From positions 62,001-126,000 of the forward strand of contig NZ_BONC01000001.1 in the NCBI RefSeq assembly GCF_016862515.1: a DNA stretch of 64,000 nucleotides, in the 5' to 3' direction. A program made the translations under genes and the position numbers. How positions within the stretch are numbered: the first letter of the stretch is position 1; the number at the start of each line of letters is the position of its first letter. The notes beneath the pieces were generated by a model. That model was not told the origin of the DNA. It ran no database searches and saw only the letters and a program-made list of their open reading frames with translations. Below, piece by piece: positions 15,731-24,940 of the stretch. Origin of the DNA: Asanoa iriomotensis (GTDB lineage Bacteria; Actinomycetota; Actinomycetes; Mycobacteriales; Micromonosporaceae).

Positions 15731-17823
15731 GACACACCTCCAGACGCGGTACGCGACCGCCACAGAAGCCAGACGAAATACGGCGTGCCGATCAGCGCCG
15801 TCACCAGACCCGCCGGGATCTGGGCCGGTGCGATGACCGTGCGGCCGAGGGTGTCGGCCGCGCTGACCATGAGGGCGCCCAACAGGGCGGCCACCGGCAG
15901 GGCCCGGGCGTGCCGGGCACCGACCAGCGCCCGCGCGGCGTGCGGCGCCACCAGGCCCACGAAACCGACCACCCCGACCGCCGACACCGCCGTCGACGTC
16001 AGCAGGGCCGCCGACACCAGGGCGACCAGGCGCGTGCGCTCCAGCCGCACCCCGAGCACCCGCGGCGTGTCCTCGTCCAGCGCCAACAGGTCCAGGTCCC
16101 GCCGCGCATAGGCCAGCAACGGCGCCGCCACCAGCAGCGCGACCAACACCGGCACGACCTGCCCGGCGGTACGCCCGTAGGTCGACCCCGACAGCCACGT
16201 CAGCGCCTTACCGGTGTTCCACGGGTCGGTGGCGATGATGATCGTCGTGATCACCGCGAACAGGCCCGTCTGCACCCCGATGCCGACCAGCACCAGCCGG
16301 TCGGAGCCGAGCCCGCCGCGCCACGACAGCCGATAGACCAGGACGAAGGCCAGCAGCGCGCCCAGGCCGGCGACGCCGGACATCGCCCACACCGACGCCA
16401 GCGGCACGAACGAGATCAGCGCCACCGCGCCGACGCCCGCGCCGGCCGAGATGCCGAGCAGACCCGGCTCGGCGAGCGGGTTGCGGCACACCGCCTGGAC
16501 GGTGGTCCCCGCCACGGCCAGCGCCGCACCGGCCAGCAGCGCCGCGAACACGCGCGGATACCGCTGGTCCAGCACGAAGGTGTACGCCGGCCCCGTCTGA
16601 CCGGAAATCCAGTTGGAGATGTCGCCCAGCAGCACCCAGGTGTCGCCGAACAACATGCCGACGACGACCGCGGCAACCGTCGACACCGCGCAGACGACAA
16701 GCACCAACACGAAAGCCCGCGACGACCGCAGCCGCCCCGACGTCGACTGTGGAGTGTTGCCCGCGTCCCGGTGCCGGCGCGCCAGCCACACCAGCACCGC
16801 AGCGCCGAACAGCGACGTCACCACGCCGGTCGGCACCTCGACACCGGCCTGCGCGCCGACGAGCGCCCGCAGCAGCACGTCCGACCCGACGACGACGAGG
16901 ACGCCGACGATGCCGGCCAGCGGCAGGAAGACCCGGTGCCGCTGGACGCCGGGCACGGCGCGGGCCAGCAGCCGCACGATGACCGGCGCGCACAGGCCGA
17001 CGAAGCCGACCGGACCGACCAGGGTGACGGCCGCCGCGCACAGCAGCACCGTCAGCACCACCACGACCAGCCGGGTGCGCCGCACGTCGACGCCGAGCAC
17101 GGTGGCCGGGTCGTCGCCGAGCGCCAGGATGTCCAGCCGCCGGGCGGCCAGCAGCAGCGCGAGGGTGGCGAGCAGCACGACCGGGCCCATCCGGCTGACG
17201 GCCACCAGGTCGCTCTGCACCAGCGAGCCGTTGCCCCACGCGTACAAGCCGATGGTGTTCTGCTCGAAGAGCAGCAGGAGGACCGTCGTCAGCGACTGGA
17301 GGGCCAGCGCGACCGCGGTGCCGGCCAGGATCAGCCGGGTCGGGCCGGCCCGCCCGCCCGCGGAGAGCGCCAGCACCAGGCCCGCGGCGGCGAGACCGCC
17401 GAGGAACGCGAGCCCGCTGGAGACGAACAGCGGCAGCGTGAGCCCGAACGCGGACGCCGCCACCACCGCCAGGAACGCCCCCGCGTTGACGGCGAGGGTG
17501 TCGGGCGAGGCGAGCGCGTTGCGGGCCAGCGACTGCAGCCCGGCACCGGCGAGACCCAGCGCGACCCCGACGACCAGGGCGGCCAGGAGCCGCGGCAGCC
17601 GGGAGGCGACGAGCACCTGGAGCGCGCCCGCGTCGGACGACCCGAACAGCAGCCGCACCAGGTCCGCGAAGCCGACCGACGACGTCCCCTGGGTCAGGTG
17701 GACGGCGGCGAGCACGCACGCGAGCGCGAGGGTGACGGCGAACGCCGCCACCACCCGCACCCTGCGCGGCGCCGGGAGCGCGGCGACGGGAGCCGCCGCC
17801 CGCTCCACAGTGGAGAGGCTCAT
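15727..17823 (-). CDS. Fused double FecCD-type iron-siderophore ABC permease
   Basis: This is a 698-residue polytopic protein made of two tandem FecCD permease halves (about 1-345 and 360-698), as in FhuB. Each half has the family signatures: SRLPRLLAALVVGVALGLAG and QRYPRVFAALLAGAALAVAG near the start, NPLAEPGLLGISAGAG, and VGFVGLCAPVIVRLL / VGFVGLVAPHAARAL. It forms the membrane channel for the binding protein and ATPase encoded upstream. ATG 17823 shares its A with the TGA of the binding-protein gene (TGATG). Confidence 0.92.
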   Translation of the reverse strand: MSLSTVERAAAPVAALPAPRRVRVVAAFAVTLALACVLAAVHLTQGTSSVGFADLVRLLFGSSDAGALQVLVASRLPRLLAALVVGVALGLAGAGLQSLARNALASPDTLAVNAGAFLAVVAASAFGLTLPLFVSSGLAFLGGLAAAGLVLALSAGGRAGPTRLILAGTAVALALQSLTTVLLLLFEQNTIGLYAWGNGSLVQSDLVAVSRMGPVVLLATLALLLAARRLDILALGDDPATVLGVDVRRTRLVVVVLTVLLCAAAVTLVGPVGFVGLCAPVIVRLLARAVPGVQRHRVFLPLAGIVGVLVVVGSDVLLRALVGAQAGVEVPTGVVTSLFGAAVLVWLARRHRDAGNTPQSTSGRLRSSRAFVLVLVVCAVSTVAAVVVGMLFGDTWVLLGDISNWISGQTGPAYTFVLDQRYPRVFAALLAGAALAVAGTTVQAVCRNPLAEPGLLGISAGAGVGAVALISFVPLASVWAMSGVAGLGALLAFVLVYRLSWRGGLGSDRLVLVGIGVQTGLFAVITTIIIATDPWNTGKALTWLSGSTYGRTAGQVVPVLVALLVAAPLLAYARRDLDLLALDEDTPRVLGVRLERTRLVALVSAALLTSTAVSAVGVVGFVGLVAPHAARALVGARHARALPVAALLGALMVSAADTLGRTVIAPAQIPAGLVTALIGTPYFVWLLWRSRTASGGVS

Positions 17824-18803
17824 CAGGCCTTGTACGCCGCGACGACCGCGTCGATCCACTGGATGCACGACCTGGGCCCGCCGAAGGTCCAGATGCCGGC
17901 GGGCAGCTTCGAGACCTTGCCGTCCTTCACGAACGAGAGCGCGTCCCAGATCGCGTTTCCCCGCAGGCCGTCGGCGAACACGTCGACGCCGTCCGAGGCG
18001 TTGTAGAAGAACCGCACGTCCTTGCCGTCGAGCGCCTTCACACCCTCGACGTCGGTCTGCCCGAGCCCCCACGCGGGATCGCCGGCCGTGGTCCACGCGT
18101 TCGTCAGGCCGATCGCGGTGCCGAGGTCGGAGACCAGCGCGCCCTTGCCGAACATCCGGACGGAGACGGTGCTGCCTTCCTTCCAGCCGTCGGCCATCGC
18201 GAACTGCTTGCCCGCCGCGCCGGCCGAGGCGAGCTCGGTCTTGGCGGAGGCGATCCGCGCGTCGAGGTCGGCCAACAAAGCAGCACCTTCAGACTGCTTG
18301 CCGACCGCCGTCGCGATCATCGTGACGTCGTCGCGCAGGCGGTCCAGGTTCCGCGACGCGTCGCTGCCGATCGTCACCAGCACGGGCACGTACTTCTCGA
18401 GCTGCGCCACGATCGGCGCGCCCCGCTCGGCCTCCATCACGACCAGGTCCGGCTGGAGCGCCACGACCGAGTCGACGCTCGGCTCACCGCGCGTCCCGAC
18501 GTCCTTCACCGACGCGGAAAGCGGCGCCGCGGTGTTCCAGACGGCGTACCCCTTGTTGTCGGCGTTCCCGACCGGGGTCACGCCCAAGCTGGTCAGGATC
18601 TCCGTCTCGCCCCACTCGAGGCTGACGACCCGAGTGGCCGGCCGAGGCAGGGTGATCTCCTTGCCCCGGCTGTCCTTGACGGTGACGGGCCCGGACGCCG
18701 CGGACGACGACGGCGCCGGAGCGCCGGCCTCCTCGGTGGTGCCGCAGGCGCCCACCGCCAGGACCGTGACCGCGGCGACGGAGAGCAGAGACAAACGCTT
18801 CAT
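17823..18803 (-). CDS. Siderophore-binding lipoprotein (ABC substrate-binding protein)
   Basis: This is a 326-residue lipoprotein. The signal ends LAVGACGTTEE, so Cys20 is the lipidated residue. The class III periplasmic-binding fold shows VVSLEWGETEILTSLGV and LQPDLVVMEAE, as in FecB/FhuD-type proteins for Fe(III)-siderophores. It sits on the outer face of the membrane. It is the second gene of the operon and overlaps the ATPase stop by ATGA. Confidence 0.92.
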   Translation of the reverse strand: MKRLSLLSVAAVTVLAVGACGTTEEAGAPAPSSSAASGPVTVKDSRGKEITLPRPATRVVSLEWGETEILTSLGVTPVGNADNKGYAVWNTAAPLSASVKDVGTRGEPSVDSVVALQPDLVVMEAERGAPIVAQLEKYVPVLVTIGSDASRNLDRLRDDVTMIATAVGKQSEGAALLADLDARIASAKTELASAGAAGKQFAMADGWKEGSTVSVRMFGKGALVSDLGTAIGLTNAWTTAGDPAWGLGQTDVEGVKALDGKDVRFFYNASDGVDVFADGLRGNAIWDALSFVKDGKVSKLPAGIWTFGGPRSCIQWIDAVVAAYKA

Positions 18804-19636
18804 ACGGATTCGCTTTCGGTACGCGACCGGGAGTGGTGCCGGCCGACGGGTCGGGTGGAGAGGTGGCCCGTCTCGGGGTCCACGAGGACGGAGACGGGAA
18901 TGCCGTAGGTGTCGGTGAGGGCGGCCTCGGTGAACACGTCGCGGGGGGTTCCGGAGCCGACGACCCGGCCGTCCCGCAGCAGCACGACGGAGTCGGCCAC
19001 GGCGGCGGCCTGGTCGAGGTCGTGCAGCACCACCCCGACCGCGACACCGTGCTCGTCGGCGAGGTCGCGGGTCAGGTCGAGGATCTCGACCTGGTAGCGC
19101 AGGTCGAGGAAGGTGGTCGGCTCGTCGAGCAGCAGCACACCGGTGTCCTGCGCGAGGCACGTCGCGAGCCAGACCCGCTGCCGCTCGCCGCCGGACAGCT
19201 CGTCGACCGCCCGGTCGGCCATCGCGGTCACCCCGGTGACCTCCATCGCCCAGGCGATCGCCCGCGGCCCGTCGGGATCGTCGGCCCGCCAGCGCCCCCG
19301 GTACGGATGCCGCCCGTAACCGACCACGTCGTGGACGCTGACGCCGGCCGGCACGGGCCGGCTCTGGGCGAGCAGCGTGACCCGCCGGGCGAAGTCGCGC
19401 GCCGACAACGCGAGCGCGGACTGCCCGGCCTCGAACAGCACGTCGCCGGCGACCGGCTTGTGCAGCCGGGCGAGCGCGCGCAGCAGCGTCGACTTGCCGC
19501 TGCCGTTCGGCCCGACGAGAGCGGTGACCTGACCTGGACGCAGCGTGATCGACGCGGCGTGCACGACCGGGTCGCCGTGGTAGGCGAGGTCGAGCGCGGC
19601 ACCGCGCAGCCCGGTGCGAGTTTCCCCCTGCAACAC
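18800..19636 (-). CDS. Iron-siderophore ABC transporter ATPase (FecE-like)
   Basis: This 278-residue ATPase has Walker A GPNGSGKST, the signature LSGGERQRVWLATCL, Walker B VLLLDEPTTFLDL and the H-loop VVLHDLDQA. It energises the fused FecCD permease. It is the first gene of the iron operon. GTG 19636 falls where the predicted promoter would begin transcription, so the message is probably leaderless. The iron box just upstream predicts repression by an IdeR/DmdR regulator when iron is plentiful. Confidence 0.92.
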   Translation of the reverse strand: MLQGETRTGLRGAALDLAYHGDPVVHAASITLRPGQVTALVGPNGSGKSTLLRALARLHKPVAGDVLFEAGQSALALSARDFARRVTLLAQSRPVPAGVSVHDVVGYGRHPYRGRWRADDPDGPRAIAWAMEVTGVTAMADRAVDELSGGERQRVWLATCLAQDTGVLLLDEPTTFLDLRYQVEILDLTRDLADEHGVAVGVVLHDLDQAAAVADSVVLLRDGRVVGSGTPRDVFTEAALTDTYGIPVSVLVDPETGHLSTRPVGRHHSRSRTESESV

Positions 19637-19641
19637 GCGGA

Positions 19642-19671
19642 TTAGGTTAGCCTAACTTGAGAAAAGGTCAA
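19642..19671 (-). promoter_or_regulatory. Promoter with IdeR/DmdR iron box
   Basis: The plus strand reads TTAGGTTAGCCTAACTTGA at 19642-19660, matching the 19-bp IdeR consensus in the first 15 bases. A second partial half-site TTAGGTTGACC lies on the minus strand near 19666-19676. For the minus strand, TTGACC (19671-19666), 16 bases, then TAACCT (19649-19644) form a promoter whose start would be about 19636, the GTG of the ATPase gene. The box covers the -10. Confidence 0.8.
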
Positions 19672-19753
19672 CCTAAGCTCTGTCATGGACACTCCGTGAC
19701 GACACGGTCCACGATCGGCGTACCCGCGCGCACCCCACGTGTAGCGTCATCCG

Positions 19754-20695
19754 GTGATGTCGGCGCTCTCCCCGCAACGGGCACTACGGCGGATCGTCAC
19801 CGCGGCGGTGGTGTTCCTCGCGCTCGTCGTGACCGTCGCCCTCGCCTTCCACCGGTCCGTGCCCAACGTGGCCGGTTTCGGCAGCGTGCTCGACACCGCC
19901 GCACCCCTGCTGCTGCTCGCCGTGCCCGTGCTGATCCTCGGCGCCGTGCTGGCCCGCACCAAGGTCGCGGCCGTCGCGGCGCTCGTGCCCCTGCTCGTCT
20001 GGGGCCTGATGTTCGGCCGCGCCTGGCTGCCCAAGAGCGCCGACCAGGGCGCCACCCAGTTGCGGGTGGCCAGCCAGAACGTGAACGCCGCCAACCCCGA
20101 CCCGGCCGCGACAGCCGACGCCGTGGTGGCCACCGACGCCGACGTGGTCGCGTTGGTCGAGGTGGCCGATGGCCTGCGCGAGCCGACCGCCGACGCGATG
20201 GCCGCGCACTACGCGCACCACGTGCGGGTCTCCACGGTCGAGCTGTGGAGCCGCTACCCGATCCTCGACTACGCGCCGGTCGACACGGCCCTGGGCTGGG
20301 AGCGCGCCCTGCGCGCCGTCGTCGACACACCCGAGGGCGAGCTCACGGTGTACGCCGTGCACCTGGGCTCGGCCCGCCCCGGCGTCACCGCGACCCGGGA
20401 CCGGTCCCTGCGCGCGCTGGCCGACGCGGTGGCCGCCGACCCGGCCCGGCGGCTCGTGGTGCTGGGCGACCTGAACACGGCGATCACCGACCGGGTGATG
20501 GCCCCGCTGCGCGACCTCGTCCGTGACGCGCAGGCCGACGCCGGGCGCGGCCCGGGCGCCACCTGGCCCGCCTCGCTCCCGGTGATCCGGCCCGACCAGA
20601 TCTTCTACCGCGGCCTCACCGCGACGATGTCCACTGTGGTGCGCACGCCGGAAACCGATCACCGGGCCGTGGTGGCAGGCTTCCATTTCGGCTGA
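19754..20695 (+). CDS. Membrane endonuclease/exonuclease/phosphatase-family protein (VanJ-like)
   Basis: This 313-residue protein has three N-terminal membrane helices (residues about 12-95) followed by an EEP-fold domain facing outside. Catalytic landmarks are RVASQNVNAANPD (Asn), VVALVEVAD (metal Glu), VYAVHLGSARPG (His), VVLGDLNTA (Asp/Asn) and TPETDHRAV (final Asp-His). This architecture is that of VanJ, linked to teicoplanin resistance and envelope lipid metabolism in Streptomyces; the role here is inferred. GTG 19754 (six bases after TAGCGT at 19742) or ATG 19757 can start it. Confidence 0.8.
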   Translation: MMSALSPQRALRRIVTAAVVFLALVVTVALAFHRSVPNVAGFGSVLDTAAPLLLLAVPVLILGAVLARTKVAAVAALVPLLVWGLMFGRAWLPKSADQGATQLRVASQNVNAANPDPAATADAVVATDADVVALVEVADGLREPTADAMAAHYAHHVRVSTVELWSRYPILDYAPVDTALGWERALRAVVDTPEGELTVYAVHLGSARPGVTATRDRSLRALADAVAADPARRLVVLGDLNTAITDRVMAPLRDLVRDAQADAGRGPGATWPASLPVIRPDQIFYRGLTATMSTVVRTPETDHRAVVAGFHFG

Positions 20696-20807
20696 CCCAC
20701 CGTCCACGGTGGAATCGGCATCCACTGTGGCCAGTCCGATTTGTCGCTAGTAGCACATAGCGAAGGCGAAGTTTCAAGACCATTAAGGGCGGGTAGCTTC
20801 GGCGTTC

Positions 20808-21863
20808 GTGACGGCAATGAAAGCGCTTTCAAAGTCGAAGGCGGCGACGATCTACGAAGTGGCCCAGCACGCCGGCGTGTCGATAGCGACCGTCTCGCGT
20901 GCCCTGCGCGACTCGGATCTCGTCACCGCCGCGACCCGCGCCCGGGTCCGCGCCGCCGTCGAGGCGCTCAACTACACGCCCAACCAGCTCGGCCGCTCGC
21001 TCGCCGAGGGGCGGCACGCCGCCAACGGGATCGTCTTCCCCGACCTGACCGGTCCGTACTACGCCGAGGTGGTCCTCGGCTACGAGGAAGCCGCCTCCGA
21101 GCTGGGCCGCAGCGTGCTGATCCTGGCCACCCACCGCCGCCGCGACGCCGAGGCCGCCGTGCTCGACCTGGCCGGCCGCGTCGACGGCCTGGCCGTCATG
21201 GGCAACACGGTCGGTGACGACACGGTCCGGGCGATCGCCGCCACCGGCACCCCGCTGGTGCTGCTGGCCCGCCCGCCGGTCGACGGCGTCGACACGATCC
21301 GCACCCGCAACGAGCGCACGGCGACCGCGCTCGCCGACCACCTGGTCGCGCACGGTCACCGCCGCTTCGTCTTCGCCGGCGACCCCGAGGCCGCGCCCGA
21401 CATGGCCGGCCGGTACGGCGGGCTGGTCAAGGCGCTGCGGGCGCACGGGCTGCCCAAGCCGGAGCTGCGGCCGTGCGCCTACGACGTCGAGGCCGGCGAG
21501 AGCGTCGGCCGCGAGCTGATGGCCGACCCGCCGGACGCCGTCGTCTGCGCCAACGACGAGGTCGCCCTCGGCGTACACATCGCCGCCGAGGCCGCCGGCC
21601 GCTCCGTACCCGAAGACCTGGCCGTGACCGGATGGGACGACGTGCTCGCCGCCCGGTTCGCCGGCCTGACCACCGTCTCCCAACCGATGCGTGAGCTGGG
21701 CGCCATCGCGGCGCGCTGGCTCGACGGGCGCATCGGCGAACGCAACGCGGGCCCGGAACGCGCCGCACCACGGCGCCGGGTCCTACCGACGCAGCTCGTC
21801 GTGCGACGCAGCTGCGGGTCACACCCCGCGGAAACACCCAATCCCCTCGGAGGTACGGCATGA
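20808..21863 (+). CDS. LacI family transcriptional regulator of the sugar operon
   Basis: This is a 351-residue repressor. The N-terminal helix-turn-helix is ATIYEVAQHAGVSIATVSRAL with the hinge NYTPNQLGRSLA. A periplasmic-binding-type sugar domain follows (GIVFPDLTGPYYAEV, AVVCANDEVALG, VTGWDDVLAARF). GTG 20808 lies eight bases after TAGCTT (leaderless); ATG 20817 is the alternative. A perfect palindrome at 20818-20831 covers the first codons, so it very likely represses itself and the operon. The stop overlaps the next start by ATGA, so regulator and transporter are cotranscribed. Confidence 0.88.
   Translation: MTAMKALSKSKAATIYEVAQHAGVSIATVSRALRDSDLVTAATRARVRAAVEALNYTPNQLGRSLAEGRHAANGIVFPDLTGPYYAEVVLGYEEAASELGRSVLILATHRRRDAEAAVLDLAGRVDGLAVMGNTVGDDTVRAIAATGTPLVLLARPPVDGVDTIRTRNERTATALADHLVAHGHRRFVFAGDPEAAPDMAGRYGGLVKALRAHGLPKPELRPCAYDVEAGESVGRELMADPPDAVVCANDEVALGVHIAAEAAGRSVPEDLAVTGWDDVLAARFAGLTTVSQPMRELGAIAARWLDGRIGERNAGPERAAPRRRVLPTQLVVRRSCGSHPAETPNPLGGTA
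20818..20831. promoter_or_regulatory. LacI-type operator inside the start of lacI
   Basis: TGAAAGCGCTTTCA is a perfect 14-bp palindrome with a central CG, the classic LacI/cre-type operator. It lies 10-23 bases downstream of the predicted transcription start and overlaps the ATG at 20817. Repression by roadblock or by start-codon occlusion is expected. Confidence 0.75.
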
Positions 21864-23125
21864 GAAGGACCAGGCTCGCGGCCGTGGCGGCGGCCGCGTT
21901 AGCCGTTTCGGTCGTCCTGTCCGGCTGCGGTCGCGACTCGGGCGGCGGCCAGGACGAGGCCCAGGCGGTCGCCGAAGGCAAGGCAACCGGCGAGATCACC
22001 GTCTGGGCGATGGGCACCGAAGGCGAGAAGCTCGGCGAGTTCGCCAAGGACTTCATGGCCGAGAACCCGGACGCGAAGGTCAACGTCACGCCGGTCCCGT
22101 GGGACGCGGCGCACCAGAAGATCGCCAGCGCCATCGCGGCCAAGCAGACCCCCGACGTGTCGATGATCGGCACGACCTGGCAGGGCGAGTTCGCCAAGAC
22201 CGGCGCCCTCGACGCGACCCCGCCGGACCTGATCAAGAAGGACGACTTCTTCCCCGGCGCCTGGGACACCACGATCGTCGACGGCAGCTCGTACGGCGTG
22301 CCCTGGTACGTGGAGACCCGCGGCATCTTCTACCGCAAGGACCTGGCCGCCGCGGCCGGCTTCCCGGAGGGCCCCAAGACCTGGGAGGACCTCACGGCGA
22401 TGGCCAAGAAGATGAAGGCCAACGGTGTACGCGAGGGCTTCCACCTGCAGCCCGGCAAGACCGGCAGCTGGCAGTCCGTGATGCCGTTCGCCTGGTCCAA
22501 CGGCGCCGAGGTGGCGACCTCCGACAAGCTGAGCTTCGACACCCCCGAGATGACCGAGGCGCTGGCGTACTACCAGTCGTTCTTCAAGGACGGCCTGTCG
22601 GGCACCGACCTGCCCGAGGGCGCGCTGGAGCCGGACTTCGTCAGCGGCAAGATCGGCGCGTTCATCTCCGGGCCGTGGCACATCGGCCTGCTCCAGGAGA
22701 AGGGCGGCGCCGGCTTCGAGGAGAAGTTCGCCGTCGCACAGATGCCGATGAAGAAGTCGGCCACCTCGTTCATCGGCGGCAGCAACCTGGCGGTCTTCAA
22801 GGACGCCAAGAACCGCGACGCCGGCTGGAAGTTCGTGCAGTGGCTGAGCAAGCCCGAGGTGCAGGTCAAGTGGTACCAGGCGGTCAAGGACCTGCCGTCG
22901 GTGCAGTCGGCGTGGGACGACAGCACCCTCTCCGGCGACCCGTACCTGGCGGTCTTCGGCAAGCAGCTCGAGGACGCCAAGGCGCCGCCGGCGATCCCGA
23001 CCTGGGAGCAGATCGCGGCGTCGTTCGACCTCGAGGTCGAGAAGCTGTGCAAGTCGAGCACGGACCCGGCGGCGACCGCGAAGGCCATCCAGGACAAGGC
23101 GTCCGCCATCGGAACCGGTAGCTGA
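21860..23125 (+). CDS. Sugar ABC transporter substrate-binding lipoprotein
   Basis: This is a 421-residue family-1 solute-binding protein. The signal MRRTRLAAVAAAALAVSVVL ends in the lipobox LSGC, with Cys at about 24. The mature lobe begins TGEITVWAMGTEGEKLGEF and includes AFISGPWHIGLL, typical of MalE/UgpB-type binders of oligosaccharides. It is anchored on the outer membrane face and delivers substrate to the two permeases that follow. No ATPase gene is in the operon, so a shared MsiK-type ATPase is expected, as in many actinobacterial sugar systems. Confidence 0.9.
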   Translation: MRRTRLAAVAAAALAVSVVLSGCGRDSGGGQDEAQAVAEGKATGEITVWAMGTEGEKLGEFAKDFMAENPDAKVNVTPVPWDAAHQKIASAIAAKQTPDVSMIGTTWQGEFAKTGALDATPPDLIKKDDFFPGAWDTTIVDGSSYGVPWYVETRGIFYRKDLAAAAGFPEGPKTWEDLTAMAKKMKANGVREGFHLQPGKTGSWQSVMPFAWSNGAEVATSDKLSFDTPEMTEALAYYQSFFKDGLSGTDLPEGALEPDFVSGKIGAFISGPWHIGLLQEKGGAGFEEKFAVAQMPMKKSATSFIGGSNLAVFKDAKNRDAGWKFVQWLSKPEVQVKWYQAVKDLPSVQSAWDDSTLSGDPYLAVFGKQLEDAKAPPAIPTWEQIAASFDLEVEKLCKSSTDPAATAKAIQDKASAIGTGS

Positions 23126-23126
23126 C

Positions 23127-24086
23127 ATGGCCGGCGCCCCCGTGGCGACGGCCCCGGCGCGACCGGTCGGGGACACCCCCGACCGGCCCGCCGGGTCGGT
23201 CCAGCGGCGGCAGCGTCTGCGCCGGGCGCTGACCGGCTGGGCCTTCTCCGCGCCCTTCACCGTGCTGTTCCTGGTCTTCATGGCCGTCCCGGTCGTGGTC
23301 TCGCTGGTCATGAGCTTCACCGACCTGCGGTCCACGGACCTGCGCAACCCGTTCGCCGTCAACTTCGTCGGCCTCGACAACTACACGCGGCTCTTCGGAG
23401 ACGACCTGTTCCTCAAGTCGTCGGTCAACACGCTCGTGTTCGTCGTGATCGGCGTGCCGCTGACGATCGTCGTGGCGTTGGCGGCCGCGACCGCGCTCAA
23501 CTCCGGGCTGCTCCGCTTCCGGGCCCTGTTCCGGGTCGGCTTCTACCTCCCGGTGGTGACGAGCATCGTGGCCGTCGCCGTGGTCTGGCGGTTCCTGCTC
23601 GATCCCGAGGTGGGGCTGGTCAACAACCTGCTGCGGGTGGTCGGCATCGACGGGCCGAGCTGGCTGTTCGACACGAAGCTGGCGTTGCCCTCGCTGATCG
23701 TGATGGCGGCCTGGCGCAACTTCGGCTTCCTCATGGTGATCTTCCTGGCCGGCCTGCAGGCCATCCCCGGTGACCTCTACGAGGCGGCGACGCTCGACGG
23801 CGCGACCCGGTGGCAGCAGTTCCGCCACGTCACGCTGCCGATGCTGCGCCCGACGCTGCTGTTCGGCGGCGTCGTCACGGGCATCGGCTACCTGCAGTTC
23901 TTCGAGGAGCCGTTCGTGATGACGCAGGGCGGCCCGCTCTCGTCGACGCTGTCGGTCTCGTACCACATCTACAACCAGTTCGGCTTCGGCAACTACGGCT
24001 ACGCGGCCGCGGCCAGCTACGTGCTGTTCGTCGCGATCGTCGCGCTGTCGGTCATCCAGTTCCGCCTGCTCGGGGAGCGCAAATGA
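23127..24086 (+). CDS. Sugar ABC transporter permease (MalF-type)
   Basis: This 319-residue protein has six membrane helices. The binding-protein-dependent transport motif is LYEAATLDGATRWQQFRHVTLPML (E-A-A---G---------I-x-L-P). The Pro-rich N-terminal tail of about 30 residues is cytoplasmic. The gene starts two bases after the binding-protein stop and ends in an ATGA overlap with the next permease, so the two membrane subunits are made together. Confidence 0.9.
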   Translation: MAGAPVATAPARPVGDTPDRPAGSVQRRQRLRRALTGWAFSAPFTVLFLVFMAVPVVVSLVMSFTDLRSTDLRNPFAVNFVGLDNYTRLFGDDLFLKSSVNTLVFVVIGVPLTIVVALAAATALNSGLLRFRALFRVGFYLPVVTSIVAVAVVWRFLLDPEVGLVNNLLRVVGIDGPSWLFDTKLALPSLIVMAAWRNFGFLMVIFLAGLQAIPGDLYEAATLDGATRWQQFRHVTLPMLRPTLLFGGVVTGIGYLQFFEEPFVMTQGGPLSSTLSVSYHIYNQFGFGNYGYAAAASYVLFVAIVALSVIQFRLLGERK

Positions 24087-24931
24087 CGACATTGGACAGA
24101 CCCGCCCGCGGCCGGGACCGGGCCGCCAAGGCGGTCCTCTACGTGATCCTGAGCCTCGGCCTCCTGGTCGTGGTCGGGCCGTTCGTCTGGATGGCGCTGT
24201 CCTCGCTCAAGCCGGAGAGCGAGATCCGTGACGTGCCGCCGACCTGGTGGCCGGAGACGTTCACGCTGGAGAACTTCCGCGACCTGTTCAGCCGGCTGGA
24301 CTTCCCGCTGTTCTTCTTCAACTCGGCCCTGGTCGCCGTCGCGGTGACGGCGGGCAACCTGCTGTTCTGCTCGCTGGTCGGGTACGCGCTCGCCAAACTG
24401 CGCTACCCCGGCAAGCGGGTGCTGTTCCTGGCCGTGCTCGGCATGCTGATGGTGCCCGGCATGGTGACCTTCGTCCCGCAGTTCGTGCTGGTGAGCAACA
24501 TGGGCCTGACGAACTCGTACGCCGGCCTGATCCTGCCGTTCCTGGTCGGGCCGTTCGGCGTGTTCCTGATGCGCCAGTTCCTCCAGTCGATCCCCGACGA
24601 CCTGATCGAGGCCGCCCGGGTCGACGGCGCCGGCGAGTTCCGGATCTTCTTCCGGGTCGTCCTGCCGCTGTGCCGGCCGGCGCTCGCCACGCTCGGCATC
24701 CTCACGTTCCTCGCGTCCTGGAACAACTTCCTCTGGCCCCTCGTGGTCGCCAGCACGGAGGACAAGTACACGCTGCCGGTCGCCCTGGCGCTCTACAGCA
24801 TCGGCCAGAACCGCACCGACTTCGGCCTGCTGCTGGCCGGCGCTGTCGTGGTCGTACTGCCGGTGCTGATCGTGTTCCTGCTCCTCCAGCGTCATTTCAT
24901 GCGCGGCATCGCGACCACCGGACTCAAGTAA
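24083..24931 (+). CDS. Sugar ABC transporter permease (MalG-type)
   Basis: This 282-residue protein has six membrane helices. The coupling motif is LIEAARVDGAGEFRIFFRVVLPLC. TM1 is preceded by a short basic tail and followed by SLKPESEI, the hallmark of MalG-like carbohydrate permeases. It pairs with the upstream MalF-type subunit. A GGAGA site precedes the next gene nine bases later. Confidence 0.9.
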   Translation: MTTLDRPARGRDRAAKAVLYVILSLGLLVVVGPFVWMALSSLKPESEIRDVPPTWWPETFTLENFRDLFSRLDFPLFFFNSALVAVAVTAGNLLFCSLVGYALAKLRYPGKRVLFLAVLGMLMVPGMVTFVPQFVLVSNMGLTNSYAGLILPFLVGPFGVFLMRQFLQSIPDDLIEAARVDGAGEFRIFFRVVLPLCRPALATLGILTFLASWNNFLWPLVVASTEDKYTLPVALALYSIGQNRTDFGLLLAGAVVVVLPVLIVFLLLQRHFMRGIATTGLK

Positions 24932-24940
24932 AGGAGACCC

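Noticed and set aside
15910-18325. Long plus-strand frames over the siderophore permease and binding-protein genes
   Set aside because: Gln/Arg/Thr-rich low-complexity translations antisense to well-defined permease and lipoprotein genes.
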